Source of the DNA: an uncultured Vampirovibrio sp.
GTDB taxonomy: Bacteria; Cyanobacteriota; Vampirovibrionia; Gastranaerophilales; Gastranaerophilaceae
Reading direction: 5' to 3'
DNA length: 64,000 nt
Assembly: GCA_910577635.1 (NCBI GenBank)
Contig: CAJTNR010000004.1
Span: 1 to 64,000, forward strand
The notes below the pieces were generated by a model. It saw only the letters and a list, made by a program, of their open reading frames with translations. It was not told where the DNA came from and ran no database searches. The translations under genes and the position numbers were made by a program. This document shows, piece after piece, positions 16,613 to 25,560 of the stretch; the stretch's first letter is position 1; every line of letters starts with the position of its first letter.

Positions 16613-18106
16613 ATGTTAGTCAGCATTAACCCAATTTTTAAAGGACAATGTTTATGCAAGAAAGATCAACAGCCGATTGAAAACAACAATCATTCAGAAA
16701 GAGGCTTTGATGATTACTTGCTTGCAGTTGGGAATAATTTAAAAAACACAATTAATTATAATCAAAATAAAGAAATAAATATTATTCCTGAATTCGAGGA
16801 GCTCTTAAAGAATAAAACAATTTTTGATTTATATAAAAAAGGAATAATTGATAAAAACATTCTTGGTTTAATGTCTAATGTATCAATTGAATGTGCGCAA
16901 AAAATGGCAGTTTATTTAGCAGATGAAAAAATTTCCAAAACCTTTTGTCTGGCTGAAATCTGCAAACTCTCAGCCCTTGAAGAAGACTTGCAGGAAGAAA
17001 TTGTAGAACTTATAAAAAACGACAAAGTTGTTAACTATGAAGACAGCTGTATGATTGCATTTGATGAAGCAACTAAAGAAAAATTTGAAAATTTTACAAA
17101 GAGAGGTATTGAGCCTAAAACCGCTTCAATGCTAGCAAATATTGCCGATATTGAAAATTATGATATAAATACGGTATGCAAATTGCTTGATTCAATTAAT
17201 GCAACTCAAACTTCAAAGTCGCGGACTTCTTTTGTTGTGGGGAAGTTTTTAAGACAAAACACCTGGCTTGATTTAGAAGAATTCATCTCATATATTAATA
17301 AAATCGATTTTCGGGAACTTGAAAAAATTGCTCCTGATATTGCATTATTTGAACCTGAACAATACTTAACTTTTGCTTCTTATTGGTATTATGATAAAAA
17401 AACAACTTTTAATAAAAATGATTTGAATTTTGGTAATGATATTACAGATTATCTTGCCGATAATTATGTTGATGCAACTGATTTATCAGAGCTGTTGGGA
17501 GCTTTCCCTGCAACTGACAGAAGAGTTGGAAAAATGCCTCCCGGCTGGCTAAGTGGTTCTAAGAGTGAATCGCAAGCGAAAGAAGAAGTTTATCAAACAA
17601 TTGAAAGATTCCAAAAAACAAAAGATATTGATGAATTTTCTAAAAAATTGGGAAATATTATCCAAAAAGAAGTTTCCGTTGTAAAAACGGGCAGCGGAAT
17701 ATATGGAACTGTTTATAGAATTTCTGCCGAGGGTCTTGGGGATGTGTGTTTAAAATTATTCGATCAGATTGGCAATATTACAAATAATTCAAGCAATCTT
17801 CATGGGGAGCATATAGAAGTTCAGACAGGCTTGTTTGTTAATAAACATTCCTGTGAGTTTGTTAAGTTATACTTTGGTCAGGTTTCTCCCTCTAATACTA
17901 ATGACGGATTTTTAGTTACCCAATACATTGATAATGATACAATTATAGATAAAACAACAGGTCAGGATACGAAAAATTGGGAAATTACTACTAAAGATGC
18001 TGATATTAGCACGGGAAGAAATACTATACAAGGAGTAATTATAGATTTCGGGCTTGTTGAAATAAAAAAAGACGGTAAATATATTACCAAATGGAGCAAA
18101 CAGTAG
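16613..18106 (+). CDS. Unknown protein with truncated kinase-like C-terminal domain
   Basis: 497 residues with no Sec signal and an N-terminus MLVSINPIFKGQ. The first 350 residues are helical and unrecognised. From about 355 a kinase N-lobe pattern appears: glycine loop TGSGIYGTVY, then VCLKLF (candidate ATP-binding Lys), a helix with Glu (HGEHIEVQTG), a hinge-like FLVTQYIDND and VIIDFGLVE (DFG metal motif near 478). The protein ends about 18 residues after DFG, so there is no activation segment or full C-lobe, and a canonical HRD loop is not seen. This layout recalls minimal effector kinases such as OspG (analogy only). It lies 15 bases upstream of a methyltransferase gene. The start has a weak ribosome site. 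Confidence 0.8.
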   Translation: MLVSINPIFKGQCLCKKDQQPIENNNHSERGFDDYLLAVGNNLKNTINYNQNKEINIIPEFEELLKNKTIFDLYKKGIIDKNILGLMSNVSIECAQKMAVYLADEKISKTFCLAEICKLSALEEDLQEEIVELIKNDKVVNYEDSCMIAFDEATKEKFENFTKRGIEPKTASMLANIADIENYDINTVCKLLDSINATQTSKSRTSFVVGKFLRQNTWLDLEEFISYINKIDFRELEKIAPDIALFEPEQYLTFASYWYYDKKTTFNKNDLNFGNDITDYLADNYVDATDLSELLGAFPATDRRVGKMPPGWLSGSKSESQAKEEVYQTIERFQKTKDIDEFSKKLGNIIQKEVSVVKTGSGIYGTVYRISAEGLGDVCLKLFDQIGNITNNSSNLHGEHIEVQTGLFVNKHSCEFVKLYFGQVSPSNTNDGFLVTQYIDNDTIIDKTTGQDTKNWEITTKDADISTGRNTIQGVIIDFGLVEIKKDGKYITKWSKQ

Positions 18107-18121
18107 AGAAAGCCGCTATTA

Positions 18122-18784
18122 ATGAATCAAGATTTTGTCAATTATTTAAAATCAAAAAAAATTAAATCTAAATTTGAAAAAATATATACCAGCAACTACT
18201 GGAAGTCCAAAGAAACCGTTAGCGGAGAAGGTTCTACCATTAAAAATACAAGAAATTTGAGAAAATCACTTGTAGAATTAATCGAGCTTCTCAATGTTAA
18301 GACCATAATCGATGCTCCCTGCGGGGATATGAACTGGATATCCCGGGTTGATTTTAAAGATATTAACTACTTTGGATATGATATTGTTTCTGAATTAATT
18401 CAAAAAAACAGGGAAAAATTTTCAAATTTTCCTAATTACACAATCGAAAGAAAAGATGTTCTTGTTGAAAAACTCCCTAAAGCAGATTTAATCCTCTGCA
18501 GGGATTTAATTATACACTTTCCCTTAAAAGAGATTTATAAATTAATTAATAACTTCATATTGAGCGGCTCTAAGTATTTGTTAATTTCACAATACACAAT
18601 CATAGATAACAAAACAAGAGTAAACAGAGAAATTGAGTTTGGTCATTTTTCATTTAGGAATTTAACCAAACCTCCATTCAATTTTGAAAAACCCCTTCTT
18701 TTAATCCCCGAAGACGATTGCGATAGAAGATGCGAAAAGAATCTTGCTTTATATAAACTTGATGAGCTAAAAAAATATGTATAA
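18122..18784 (+). CDS. Class I SAM-dependent methyltransferase
   Basis: 220 residues. A Rossmann-fold methyltransferase is indicated by TIIDAPCGDMNW (motif I, about 61-72), YFGYDIV (motif II), RKDVLVEKLPKADLILCRDL (motifs III-IV) and a LLISQYT strand (motif V). DAPCGD-type enzymes are common near glycan-modification genes, but here it follows directly after the kinase-like protein and may be co-transcribed with it. Substrate unknown: a protein, glycan or small molecule is possible. Confidence 0.85.
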   Translation: MNQDFVNYLKSKKIKSKFEKIYTSNYWKSKETVSGEGSTIKNTRNLRKSLVELIELLNVKTIIDAPCGDMNWISRVDFKDINYFGYDIVSELIQKNREKFSNFPNYTIERKDVLVEKLPKADLILCRDLIIHFPLKEIYKLINNFILSGSKYLLISQYTIIDNKTRVNREIEFGHFSFRNLTKPPFNFEKPLLLIPEDDCDRRCEKNLALYKLDELKKYV

Positions 18785-18821
18785 TTTATATACGCAAGAA
18801 AGTGGAAAATTTTTAATTTCC

Positions 18822-18850
18822 TTGCATCAATTACTTTTTTTGCGTAGAAT
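18822..18850 (+). promoter_or_regulatory. Sigma-70 promoter of the SLH protein gene
   Basis: TTGCAT (18822-18827), 17-base spacer, TAGAAT (18845-18850); the start site would be near 18857. A GGAG ribosome site follows, then the ATG at 18879. Confidence 0.7.
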
Positions 18851-18878
18851 TAATTTATTAAGAATGGAGCAGACGTAA

Positions 18879-20066
18879 ATGAAAAAAATACTACTTAACA
18901 TCGTTGCACTTATTGCCCTAGCCCTGGTTAGTGCGCCTGCTATGGCATCATATGAACTTGAACAGGGACCTGAAAGTTATCCTGATTTACCCGCTGATCA
19001 CTGGGCATATGAAGCAGTTACTTTTCTAACTAACAATAAAGTAGTTGTAGGATATCCTGATGGTTTATATAGACCTGATCAGAAAGTTACAAGAGCCGAG
19101 TTTTCAACAATGGTTATTAAAGCCCTTGGATTGTATGAAAAAGATGTGCCTAAACTATTTGAATACTCAGATATTGACAATCACTGGGCAAATAGGAATA
19201 TTCAGGTTGCTTCTTATTACGGGCTTGTGAATGGTTATCCGAATTCAATTTTTAAACCTAATGATGATGTAACAAGAATTGAAGCATTATTGGTTGTATT
19301 GAACGCACTTAAACCTGAACCAATTGATGCTGAACAAGCAAGAAATTTTGTTTCAATTTATGAAGATTATACGCAAATTCCTAATTGGGCACTAATTCAA
19401 GCAGGACAAGCTCAAATGGTTGGTCTGGTTTACAACACACCAGGTCATGAAACAACTCTTGAACCCTTAAGACCTGCTACAAGAGGTGAATTGGCAAAAT
19501 TTATCTACAATATGTTAGAAGCAGTTCAGAAAATGCCTTCTGATAAACTAAAAGATGAGATTAAAAAAACAACAGTATCTGACAATGGATATGTTCTTGA
19601 CAATGTATATTATGATGAAGACTACGCAGTAATTCCTGAAGGAACAATTCTTCCAATGACAATTGATACTTGTATGAACACAAATAAGGTTCAAGAAGGT
19701 CAAGAGTTTGTTGCAAAAGCTCCTTACAACTTCGTAACAAGAGAAAAATTGATTGTTGTTCCTGTAGGTTTAGCAGTAAGCGGAAAAGTTCATAAAGTAA
19801 CCCGTCCGCATAAATTCTTAACAAACGGATCAATGGCTCTTACAATTTCAGATGTTGTTAATGACAGAGGAAGTGAAATTAAAGTCCTTTCTGCCGTTGG
19901 CGAAAGAAAAGCAGATATGAGAATCATAAGAAACGATCCTTATCTGACAAGAACAAGATACAACGTTCTAAGAGGACAAAACGAATATATTCACAAAGGT
20001 CAAAGAATAGATTTCGTACTGCTGGAACCTCTAAGAGTTAAGATAAACAATAAAGATACAATGTAG
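18879..20066 (+). CDS. S-layer-homology (SLH) domain envelope protein
   Basis: 395 residues with a signal peptide (about 1-24, PAMA cleavage). Two clear SLH repeats follow: YPDLPADHWAYEAV to VTRAEFSTMV (about 36-83) and YSDIDNHWANRNI to VTRIEALLVV (about 98-145), then a weaker third. SLH domains bind secondary cell-wall polymer or peptidoglycan. In diderm cyanobacteria they tie outer-membrane proteins to the wall. The C-terminal half (about 225-395) is beta-rich without porin-like strands, so this may be an outer-membrane tether or periplasmic scaffold. It has its own promoter and a strong terminator and is probably abundant. Confidence 0.93.
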   Translation: MKKILLNIVALIALALVSAPAMASYELEQGPESYPDLPADHWAYEAVTFLTNNKVVVGYPDGLYRPDQKVTRAEFSTMVIKALGLYEKDVPKLFEYSDIDNHWANRNIQVASYYGLVNGYPNSIFKPNDDVTRIEALLVVLNALKPEPIDAEQARNFVSIYEDYTQIPNWALIQAGQAQMVGLVYNTPGHETTLEPLRPATRGELAKFIYNMLEAVQKMPSDKLKDEIKKTTVSDNGYVLDNVYYDEDYAVIPEGTILPMTIDTCMNTNKVQEGQEFVAKAPYNFVTREKLIVVPVGLAVSGKVHKVTRPHKFLTNGSMALTISDVVNDRGSEIKVLSAVGERKADMRIIRNDPYLTRTRYNVLRGQNEYIHKGQRIDFVLLEPLRVKINNKDTM

Positions 20067-20073
20067 AAAATAA

Positions 20074-20110
20074 AAAATGCCCTTTTGTAAATTTACAAAA
20101 GGGCATTTTA
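20074..20110. terminator. Strong bidirectional terminator
   Basis: Perfect 18-base inverted repeat (AAAATGCCCTTTTGTAAA and its complement) just after the SLH gene. It serves the SLH gene on the plus strand and the small membrane protein on the minus strand, whose stop codon lies in its right edge. Confidence 0.92.
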
Positions 20111-20428
20111 TTTTTTAAAAGATTTTATCAAGCTGGCCAAAGACCCTATTCCCAATGCAGTTATTGCAATTGATACAAAATTATTGAAATCAATATTTCT
20201 TTTTGTTTTTTTATTTGTGTTTTTATCAAGTTTATAGGTAATATAAGGATTTTGCGCCTTATTTTTGCTCATAGTATCGCTAATCGGAGTATTTGATATC
20301 TTAGGAACATCAACAACGCCGACATTAGGTCTATTGAATTGTCTTTTAGGTTTAACAGCCTTTTTTTGCTCTTCTTTAGGAATTGTACTTGGTTTGGGCT
20401 GTTTAATTGCATTAATACTTGTTTCCAT
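20108..20428 (-). CDS. Small tail-anchored protein, unknown function
   Basis: 106 residues, basic, rich in Lys, Pro, Thr and Asn in the first 75 residues (low complexity, likely unstructured), ending in a single hydrophobic helix at about 82-101 followed by KSFKK. This suggests a tail-anchored membrane protein with its body in the cytoplasm, or an unusual exported protein. The stop lies in the terminator it shares with the SLH gene. Family not recognised; it looks lineage-specific. Confidence 0.7.
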   Translation of the reverse strand: METSINAIKQPKPSTIPKEEQKKAVKPKRQFNRPNVGVVDVPKISNTPISDTMSKNKAQNPYITYKLDKNTNKKTKRNIDFNNFVSIAITALGIGSLASLIKSFKK

Positions 20429-20465
20429 AAATCAATAAAAACAAAACAGGAATAATTATTGCTAA

Positions 20466-20494
20466 TTGAATTTAATTTCAATAATTGATATAAT
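20466..20494 (+). promoter_or_regulatory. Sigma-70 promoter of the amidohydrolase gene
   Basis: TTGAAT (20466-20471), 17-base spacer ending in TGA, perfect TATAAT (20489-20494). It lies downstream of an in-frame TTG, so that codon cannot be the true start and the ATG at 20523 is preferred. Confidence 0.8.
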
Positions 20495-20522
20495 CTTTTC
20501 TATAATTATAAAAGGTAATAAA

Positions 20523-21833
20523 ATGACTAAAGCTTATAAAGCAAAGTGGATAATACCCTCAGACGGCAATGTCTATGAAAATTGTGCTTTAATTGTAGAT
20601 GAGGGTAAAATTCAAGAGATTGTAAAACAGGAGAATTTAAATGAGAATCTTTATTCCCATATTAAAGACTATGGAAATAGTGTAATTACCCCTGGGTTTG
20701 TCAGCTTGCACAATCATTTGCAATATAGTGAAATAAAAAAACATAAAGTCGATTTAAAGGCGCGTTTTAAAAAGCTTTATACAATTTTTAAAAAAAATTA
20801 TTTCCTTGCGGGGATTTCAAAAAAATCTTTTATTTATCGACTTTCTAATCTTTTAAGTGATTACTTTTGTCTTAATCGAGACGAAAAAATTGCTTCTTTT
20901 AAAAAAGGGGTTGAATTAAGCCTGTTATCAGGAACAACAGCAGTTGCACAATTGTCTAAAGAAAGTAAATATTTTAAAATTCTTAATGAAATGCCCCTTA
21001 AAACTTATTTGTTTTTCGAACTCTTCTCAGATTCCGTTGAAACAAGCAAAGACGAGTTTAGGCAAATTAAGAAAAAAATTGATAAACTAAAATTACAAAA
21101 GTCAGAAAATACTTTTATAGGAGTTGCTCCTCACAGTGTTTGTTGTGTACATAAAAGGCTTTTTAAGATTCTTGTTAAGTATTGTAAAAAACATAATATC
21201 CTAATGACCATAAGACTGGCTGAATCAATTGAGGAAATGGATTGGCTGAAACACGGTTTTTCAGATGTTGATTTACTGAATGAATTTACAGGACACAAAA
21301 AATTTGAACCAATGGAAAAAGAACTTAGTCCTGTATGTTATCTTGAAAAATTGGGGGTTTTGTCAAAACAGCTGATAATTTCATATGGAAACTATCTTTC
21401 CTGCTGCGATTTAGAGCTTTTAAGAGCAAATAGAGTTTCTCTTGCCTATTGTCCTCGGGTAAGCGATAATCTTCACAATAAAAAACTTGATTTTAATAAA
21501 GTTTTAGACTATTTTCAGGGAAGATTCGGTTTTGGGGTTAATTCCTTATCTTTTAATTCGGATTTATCCTTGCTAAATGAACTAAAATATGTTAATCAAG
21601 GGCAATTAGATACAATTGAAGCACTTAAGTATTTAACTATTATCCCTGCTAAAATTCTAAGGCTTAATAATATCATAGGTTCCTTAGAAGCCGATAAAGA
21701 TGCGGATTTTAATGTTTTCAAGCTCAATGATAATGAAGATTATAATTCAATTCTTGATAAGTCATATCCTGATTTTGTCTATATTAGCGGCAAAAAAGTG
21801 GTTAAAGAAGGAAAATTGAATATAAGAAATTAG
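20523..21833 (+). CDS. Amidohydrolase family protein (deaminase/chlorohydrolase-like)
   Basis: 436 residues. ATG at 20523 was chosen for its AAAGGTAA ribosome site and because the promoter covers the upstream TTG. The layout is that of cytosine-deaminase/TrzN/aminofutalosine-deaminase-like enzymes: small beta domain (GKIQEIVK), PGFVSLHNHLQYS (metal-binding HxH near 67-69), GVAPHSVCC (His), RLAESIEEMDW (Glu) and the late Asp in FNSDLSLLNEL. These enzymes hydrolyse amines or halides on purines, pterins or triazines. The substrate cannot be read from the sequence; aminofutalosine deaminase is one option, but no other menaquinone gene is near. Confidence 0.85.
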   Translation: MTKAYKAKWIIPSDGNVYENCALIVDEGKIQEIVKQENLNENLYSHIKDYGNSVITPGFVSLHNHLQYSEIKKHKVDLKARFKKLYTIFKKNYFLAGISKKSFIYRLSNLLSDYFCLNRDEKIASFKKGVELSLLSGTTAVAQLSKESKYFKILNEMPLKTYLFFELFSDSVETSKDEFRQIKKKIDKLKLQKSENTFIGVAPHSVCCVHKRLFKILVKYCKKHNILMTIRLAESIEEMDWLKHGFSDVDLLNEFTGHKKFEPMEKELSPVCYLEKLGVLSKQLIISYGNYLSCCDLELLRANRVSLAYCPRVSDNLHNKKLDFNKVLDYFQGRFGFGVNSLSFNSDLSLLNELKYVNQGQLDTIEALKYLTIIPAKILRLNNIIGSLEADKDADFNVFKLNDNEDYNSILDKSYPDFVYISGKKVVKEGKLNIRN

Positions 21834-21947
21834 GTTGTTGAATAATTATTAATTATAGGTTAGAATATTAAGAAATATAACAATTGGTAGCAAAAAAAAA
21901 TGTTTTTAGGTTTTGTACAATAAACACTGAAAACATTGGAGAGTAAA

Positions 21948-22283
21948 ATGAATAACGATATAAAAGGAATAAATAATTATACCAATGCTAAAAGTTATAT
22001 AAATCATATATCCCCTCAAGCAATTAATATCAAGAATCAAAACGAAAGAGAAATCAGCGAATTTTCTATGAATGCACTTGACTCCCTGGGTAAAGCAAAG
22101 GTTAAACTGGACAACTGCACTATTAGTGCTTCAATTGACAAATTTATTGCAGATTCTCACAAAGTTGAATACTACAATACTTTCTGCGAAGGATTAGTCA
22201 ATAGAGGATATCCCTTAGAAACTGCAATTAATAAAACAGAGCTTGTTTTTAGAGCGTTAAAAGAAAAAACAATATATAATTAG
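21948..22283 (+). CDS. Hypothetical protein, soluble
   Basis: 111 residues from ATG at 21948, preceded by TTGGAGAG, which contains the ribosome site; the in-frame TTG at 21936 lies inside that site. The protein has an Asn-rich N-terminal third and a helical remainder with no signal or membrane segment. It ends eight bases before upp and may be co-transcribed with it. Family not recognised; probably lineage-specific. Confidence 0.75.
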   Translation: MNNDIKGINNYTNAKSYINHISPQAINIKNQNEREISEFSMNALDSLGKAKVKLDNCTISASIDKFIADSHKVEYYNTFCEGLVNRGYPLETAINKTELVFRALKEKTIYN

Positions 22284-22291
22284 GAATTAAG

Positions 22292-22954
22292 ATGAAAACA
22301 CAACAATTAAATATTTCGGTATTGAAACATCCTGTTATTGAGGACAATCTTGCAATTATTAGAGACAAAAACACAGATAGCGAAAGATTCAAAAATGCAG
22401 TCAGGAAAATTTCTTATTCATTAATTCTTGAGGCTTCAAAAAACCTTCCCATGGTTGAAAAAACAGTCGAAACACCCCTTGTTACAACTAAGTGCAGGGT
22501 TATTGATAAATCAATCCAGGTAATAATTGCCCCTATTCTTAGAGCAGGTTTGATTTTTAGCGAAGCAGCTAGCGAGCTTCTTCCTTTTTCCAATATCCAC
22601 CATGTCGGGATGTATAGAAACGAAGAAACTTTAGAGCCTGTATGGTATTATGATAAAAAGAAAAATATAATTGACAATAAAGATAAAGTTTTTGTAATTA
22701 TCCTTGATCCAATGCTCGCTACGGGAAACAGCGCTGTTGATACTATTGAAAACTTCATCAAAAAAGGAGCAAAGGAAGAAAATATTACTTTTGTAAGTTT
22801 AATAGCAGCTCCAAATGGCGTTAGTAATATTCAAGAAAATTATAGTAAAGTAAAAATTGTTACAGCTTCTCTTGATGATTCGATAAACGAAAAAGGCTAT
22901 ATTCTGCCGGGTTTAGGAGATGCCGGGGATAGAATTTTTAATACCATTGAATAG
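22292..22954 (+). CDS. upp: Uracil phosphoribosyltransferase
   Basis: 220 residues. It makes UMP from uracil and PRPP in pyrimidine salvage. The PRPP-binding loop is seen as ILDPMLATGNSAVDTIE (about 137-153), with APILRAGLIFSEAA near 79-92 and the C-terminal PGLGDAGDRIFNT typical of Upp. The length is slightly above the usual 208 because of a few insertions. It sits eight bases after the hypothetical gene, and a weak hairpin with a T run follows. Together with pyrH elsewhere in the window it covers UMP formation and use. Confidence 0.95.
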   Translation: MKTQQLNISVLKHPVIEDNLAIIRDKNTDSERFKNAVRKISYSLILEASKNLPMVEKTVETPLVTTKCRVIDKSIQVIIAPILRAGLIFSEAASELLPFSNIHHVGMYRNEETLEPVWYYDKKKNIIDNKDKVFVIILDPMLATGNSAVDTIENFIKKGAKEENITFVSLIAAPNGVSNIQENYSKVKIVTASLDDSINEKGYILPGLGDAGDRIFNTIE

Positions 22955-22985
22955 TATTTTGTAAATAAATGTAACAATAAAGAAC

Positions 22986-23006
22986 CAAACCCTAAAGTTT
23001 GTTTTT
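22986..23006 (+). terminator. Weak possible terminator after upp
   Basis: Five-base stem CAAAC/GTTTG with a six-base loop followed by five T. The stem is AT-rich and short, so its efficiency is doubtful. Confidence 0.35.
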
Positions 23007-23064
23007 ATTTGTGTCGATATTCCTTAATGTAAGACAATAGAGATCAGGAAATAAGGAGTCGACA

Positions 23065-23460
23065 ATGGATATTAATCAAGTAAGGTTTCAGAACTATTCG
23101 ATAGGAAATTCTGGAGCACGAGCTAAAAAAGAAACAAAAAAAGAAGAACAAACGCCTTTATTGGAAACCAAAACCGATACTCAAATGCAGCAGTCTAAAT
23201 CTGACAATGTATTGAATGCACTTAGTCTCCAAGGAATTCAAAACAAAGCACAAATTATCCCGGCTAAAAAAGAGTTAGATATTGATGCGCTATTAGCCAA
23301 ATATTCAAATCCTCAAAGCGCAAAAAGAATCGAATCTATGATGAATGACTTTGAATCAAACGTAAATACGATAGCAAACACTGTGGAAACTGAGTTTCCG
23401 GGAGTTTTTTCCAAAGAATCAAAAAATGCTTTTGCAGCATCAATTTATGCGCAAGGCTAA
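23065..23460 (+). CDS. Hypothetical protein with N-terminal V-x-F segment
   Basis: 131 residues; strong ribosome site (AAGGAG, seven bases from ATG). The N-terminus MDINQVRFQNYSIGN is followed by about 60 residues of low-complexity Lys/Glu/Thr/Gln and a compact helical C-terminal domain (about 70-131). There is no Sec signal or membrane helix. The short N-terminal hydrophobic-x-Phe segment resembles the starts of two other unknowns in this window (see findings). A strong terminator follows. Family not recognised. Confidence 0.75.
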   Translation: MDINQVRFQNYSIGNSGARAKKETKKEEQTPLLETKTDTQMQQSKSDNVLNALSLQGIQNKAQIIPAKKELDIDALLAKYSNPQSAKRIESMMNDFESNVNTIANTVETEFPGVFSKESKNAFAASIYAQG

Positions 23461-23504
23461 AAAGGATTTTCCTTATTCTCCTCTATTGTTTAATTTTTAC
23501 TATC

Positions 23505-23531
23505 GACCGCTATATTTAGCGGTCTTATTTT
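23505..23531 (+). terminator. Terminator of the 23065 gene
   Basis: Stem GACCGCT/AGCGGTC with an ATATTT loop and TTATTTTTTT immediately after, 45 bases past the stop codon. Confidence 0.9.
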
Positions 23532-24736
23532 TTTAAATAGCTTTCTATAAGTGCTTTGATATTTGAATCTTGTATTTGTTCAATAACGAGCTCATTAACT
23601 GAATCAGCCATATTCAATTGGGATAGAACACTAACACTTTTTGCAATATAGCTTGGTTTTAGAGAGTTTGTGTTAATTAACTCAACAAGTTTATTAGAAC
23701 TATCAGCAAGATTGAATTCTTTTATTATTGAAAGTGCGCAATCGAATCTGTAAGGAGTATTTTTGGCTTCATCAAGTTCTTTATCAAGTTTTATATAACT
23801 AAAACTTAAAGATTGAAGATGGCTTACAATTTTTGTTAACAATTCTTTAGAATTCTTATCTAAATCGAATAAATAAGACTCATTGTTTAAAAATTCTTCA
23901 AATTTTATCTTGGTTAAGCTAAGAACATTGTATGCATACTGGGTTTTTATGTCTTGAATAAATTTTATATAATCATAAACCTGATAAAACTCAATCGTAT
24001 CAAGACTTGTATCTTCAGGATAAGAATCAATTAGAATATTAAAAATCTTTACAATTTCATCCGAATTAAGTGCTTTTTTTATAGAATCAAAACTATTGTA
24101 GTCAAGCAAAGCTGCAATAATAGTTGAAGCAAAGGGATTTTTGGAAATATTTCTTGCGATGAACTTAATTGAATTTTCACCGCCATATGCACTGATAAAC
24201 TCAAAAGCTTCCAGAGTTTCAAATTCGTCTTTGGAGTTTAGTACAAGTTCAAGCATTTTATTGAGAGTTTTTTTGTCTTCAAAAACACTCAAGGTTTGTG
24301 CACAGTTGATTTTTAAAGGTTTATAGGAGCTAAAAGCTTCTTTGTTAAGATATTCAAGAGCAAGAGTATCTTTTATATGGCTAAAATACAGTGCACAATA
24401 TGTTTTTTGTTCTTTTGTCCCGTTTTTAAAAGTATCCAAGATTCTATCAGTTAGACTTTCATTCGCAAATTTTAACCAGGACTTAATTATGATTTCTTCA
24501 AAATCTGATGAGTAAATTTTTGCAAATTCAAAAATTGCATCTAAGTTTTCTTCGTTAACTAACTTAACAAAATCTTCAATTATTCTTTCTTTAAGAAAAG
24601 GAAATATAAAATCGCTATTATTTGCTAAAGTTTGAAATTGTTCAGTATTAGTGCTTATTATAAGATTTTTGATTATATGTTTTGATAAAATAATATCTTT
24701 AGATGTAATATTTCTTATAAAATCTTTATCTATCAT
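23525..24736 (-). CDS. Hypothetical all-helical repeat protein (HEAT-like)
   Basis: 403 residues, soluble, very rich in Leu, Ile, Lys, Glu, Asp and Asn, with repeated amphipathic helix pairs of about 35-40 residues resembling HEAT/ARM repeats (for example around 115-145, 150-190 and 190-235). There is no signal peptide, membrane helix or catalytic motif. Repeat proteins of this type are protein-binding scaffolds. It lies opposite pyrH, with the intergenic region carrying pyrH promoter elements. The specific role is unknown. Confidence 0.75.
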   Translation of the reverse strand: MIDKDFIRNITSKDIILSKHIIKNLIISTNTEQFQTLANNSDFIFPFLKERIIEDFVKLVNEENLDAIFEFAKIYSSDFEEIIIKSWLKFANESLTDRILDTFKNGTKEQKTYCALYFSHIKDTLALEYLNKEAFSSYKPLKINCAQTLSVFEDKKTLNKMLELVLNSKDEFETLEAFEFISAYGGENSIKFIARNISKNPFASTIIAALLDYNSFDSIKKALNSDEIVKIFNILIDSYPEDTSLDTIEFYQVYDYIKFIQDIKTQYAYNVLSLTKIKFEEFLNNESYLFDLDKNSKELLTKIVSHLQSLSFSYIKLDKELDEAKNTPYRFDCALSIIKEFNLADSSNKLVELINTNSLKPSYIAKSVSVLSQLNMADSVNELVIEQIQDSNIKALIESYLKK

Positions 24737-24746
24737 TATTTTATTA

Positions 24747-24775
24747 TTACATATTACAAGTTTCTTGTGTATAAT
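24747..24775 (+). promoter_or_regulatory. Promoter of the pyrH-frr-cdsA-rnc-rpe operon
   Basis: TTACAT (24747-24752), 17-base spacer, perfect TATAAT (24770-24775). A second possible extended -10 (TGT-TAGAAT, 24799-24804) lies closer to the gene, so there may be two start sites. Confidence 0.7.
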
Positions 24776-24818
24776 TGATTTAGATTATTTTTAATTGTTA
24801 GAATAAGAAGGAATAAAT

Positions 24819-25541
24819 ATGGCTGAATGTAAATATAAAAGAATATTACTAAAAATTTCAGGTGAAGCACTGCTGGGTTCGCAGCAATTTGGAATTGACC
24901 CTGAGCCTGTTCAAAAAATTTGTCATGAAATTAAAAAAGCTTATGACAAAGGAACTCAAATAGCACTTGTTGTCGGCGGGGGAAATATTTTTAGAGGCAT
25001 GAAAAACTCCTCCAAACTTGGCATGGACCAGGCTTCAGGGGACTATGTAGGAATGCTTGCTACTGTTATGAATGCTATTGCAATCCAATCAGAATTAAGA
25101 AAGATAGGGGTTGATTGTCGTGTCCAATCGGCAATTAATATGGATAAAATTGCAGAACCGTATATCCGATTCCGTGCAATTCGACATTTGGAAAAAAACA
25201 GGGTTGTAATATTTGCTGCAGGTACAGGCAATCCGTTTTTTACAACAGATACAGCAGCTGCACTAAGAGCAGCCGAAATTGGAGCACAGGTAATGCTAAT
25301 GGCAAAAAACGGAGTGGATGGAATTTATTCTGATGATCCAAAAACTAACCCGAATGCTAAAAAATATGATAGAATAAGTTATGATGATATCATTTCTAAG
25401 AATTTAAAGGTAATGGATTTAACTTCCGTTGCACTTTGCAAGCAAAACTCAATCCCGATTCATGTTTTCGATTTTTGTTTACAAAACAGTATTGTTGGAA
25501 TTCTGGATAATGAAAAGATTGGATCAGTTGTCGATAAATAA
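24819..25541 (+). CDS. pyrH: UMP kinase
   Basis: 240 residues, amino-acid-kinase fold. It phosphorylates UMP to UDP. Conserved elements: KISGEAL near 10, VVGGGNIFRG near 49, the DYVGMLATVMNAIAIQ helix, GTGNPFFTTDTAAALRA near 132 and the LMAKNGVDGIYSDDP segment. Ribosome site AAGGAA. First gene of a five-gene operon; pyrH-frr-cdsA is a very common order in bacteria. Confidence 0.97.
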   Translation: MAECKYKRILLKISGEALLGSQQFGIDPEPVQKICHEIKKAYDKGTQIALVVGGGNIFRGMKNSSKLGMDQASGDYVGMLATVMNAIAIQSELRKIGVDCRVQSAINMDKIAEPYIRFRAIRHLEKNRVVIFAAGTGNPFFTTDTAAALRAAEIGAQVMLMAKNGVDGIYSDDPKTNPNAKKYDRISYDDIISKNLKVMDLTSVALCKQNSIPIHVFDFCLQNSIVGILDNEKIGSVVDK

Positions 25542-25560
25542 TTAATACAGGAGAATATAT

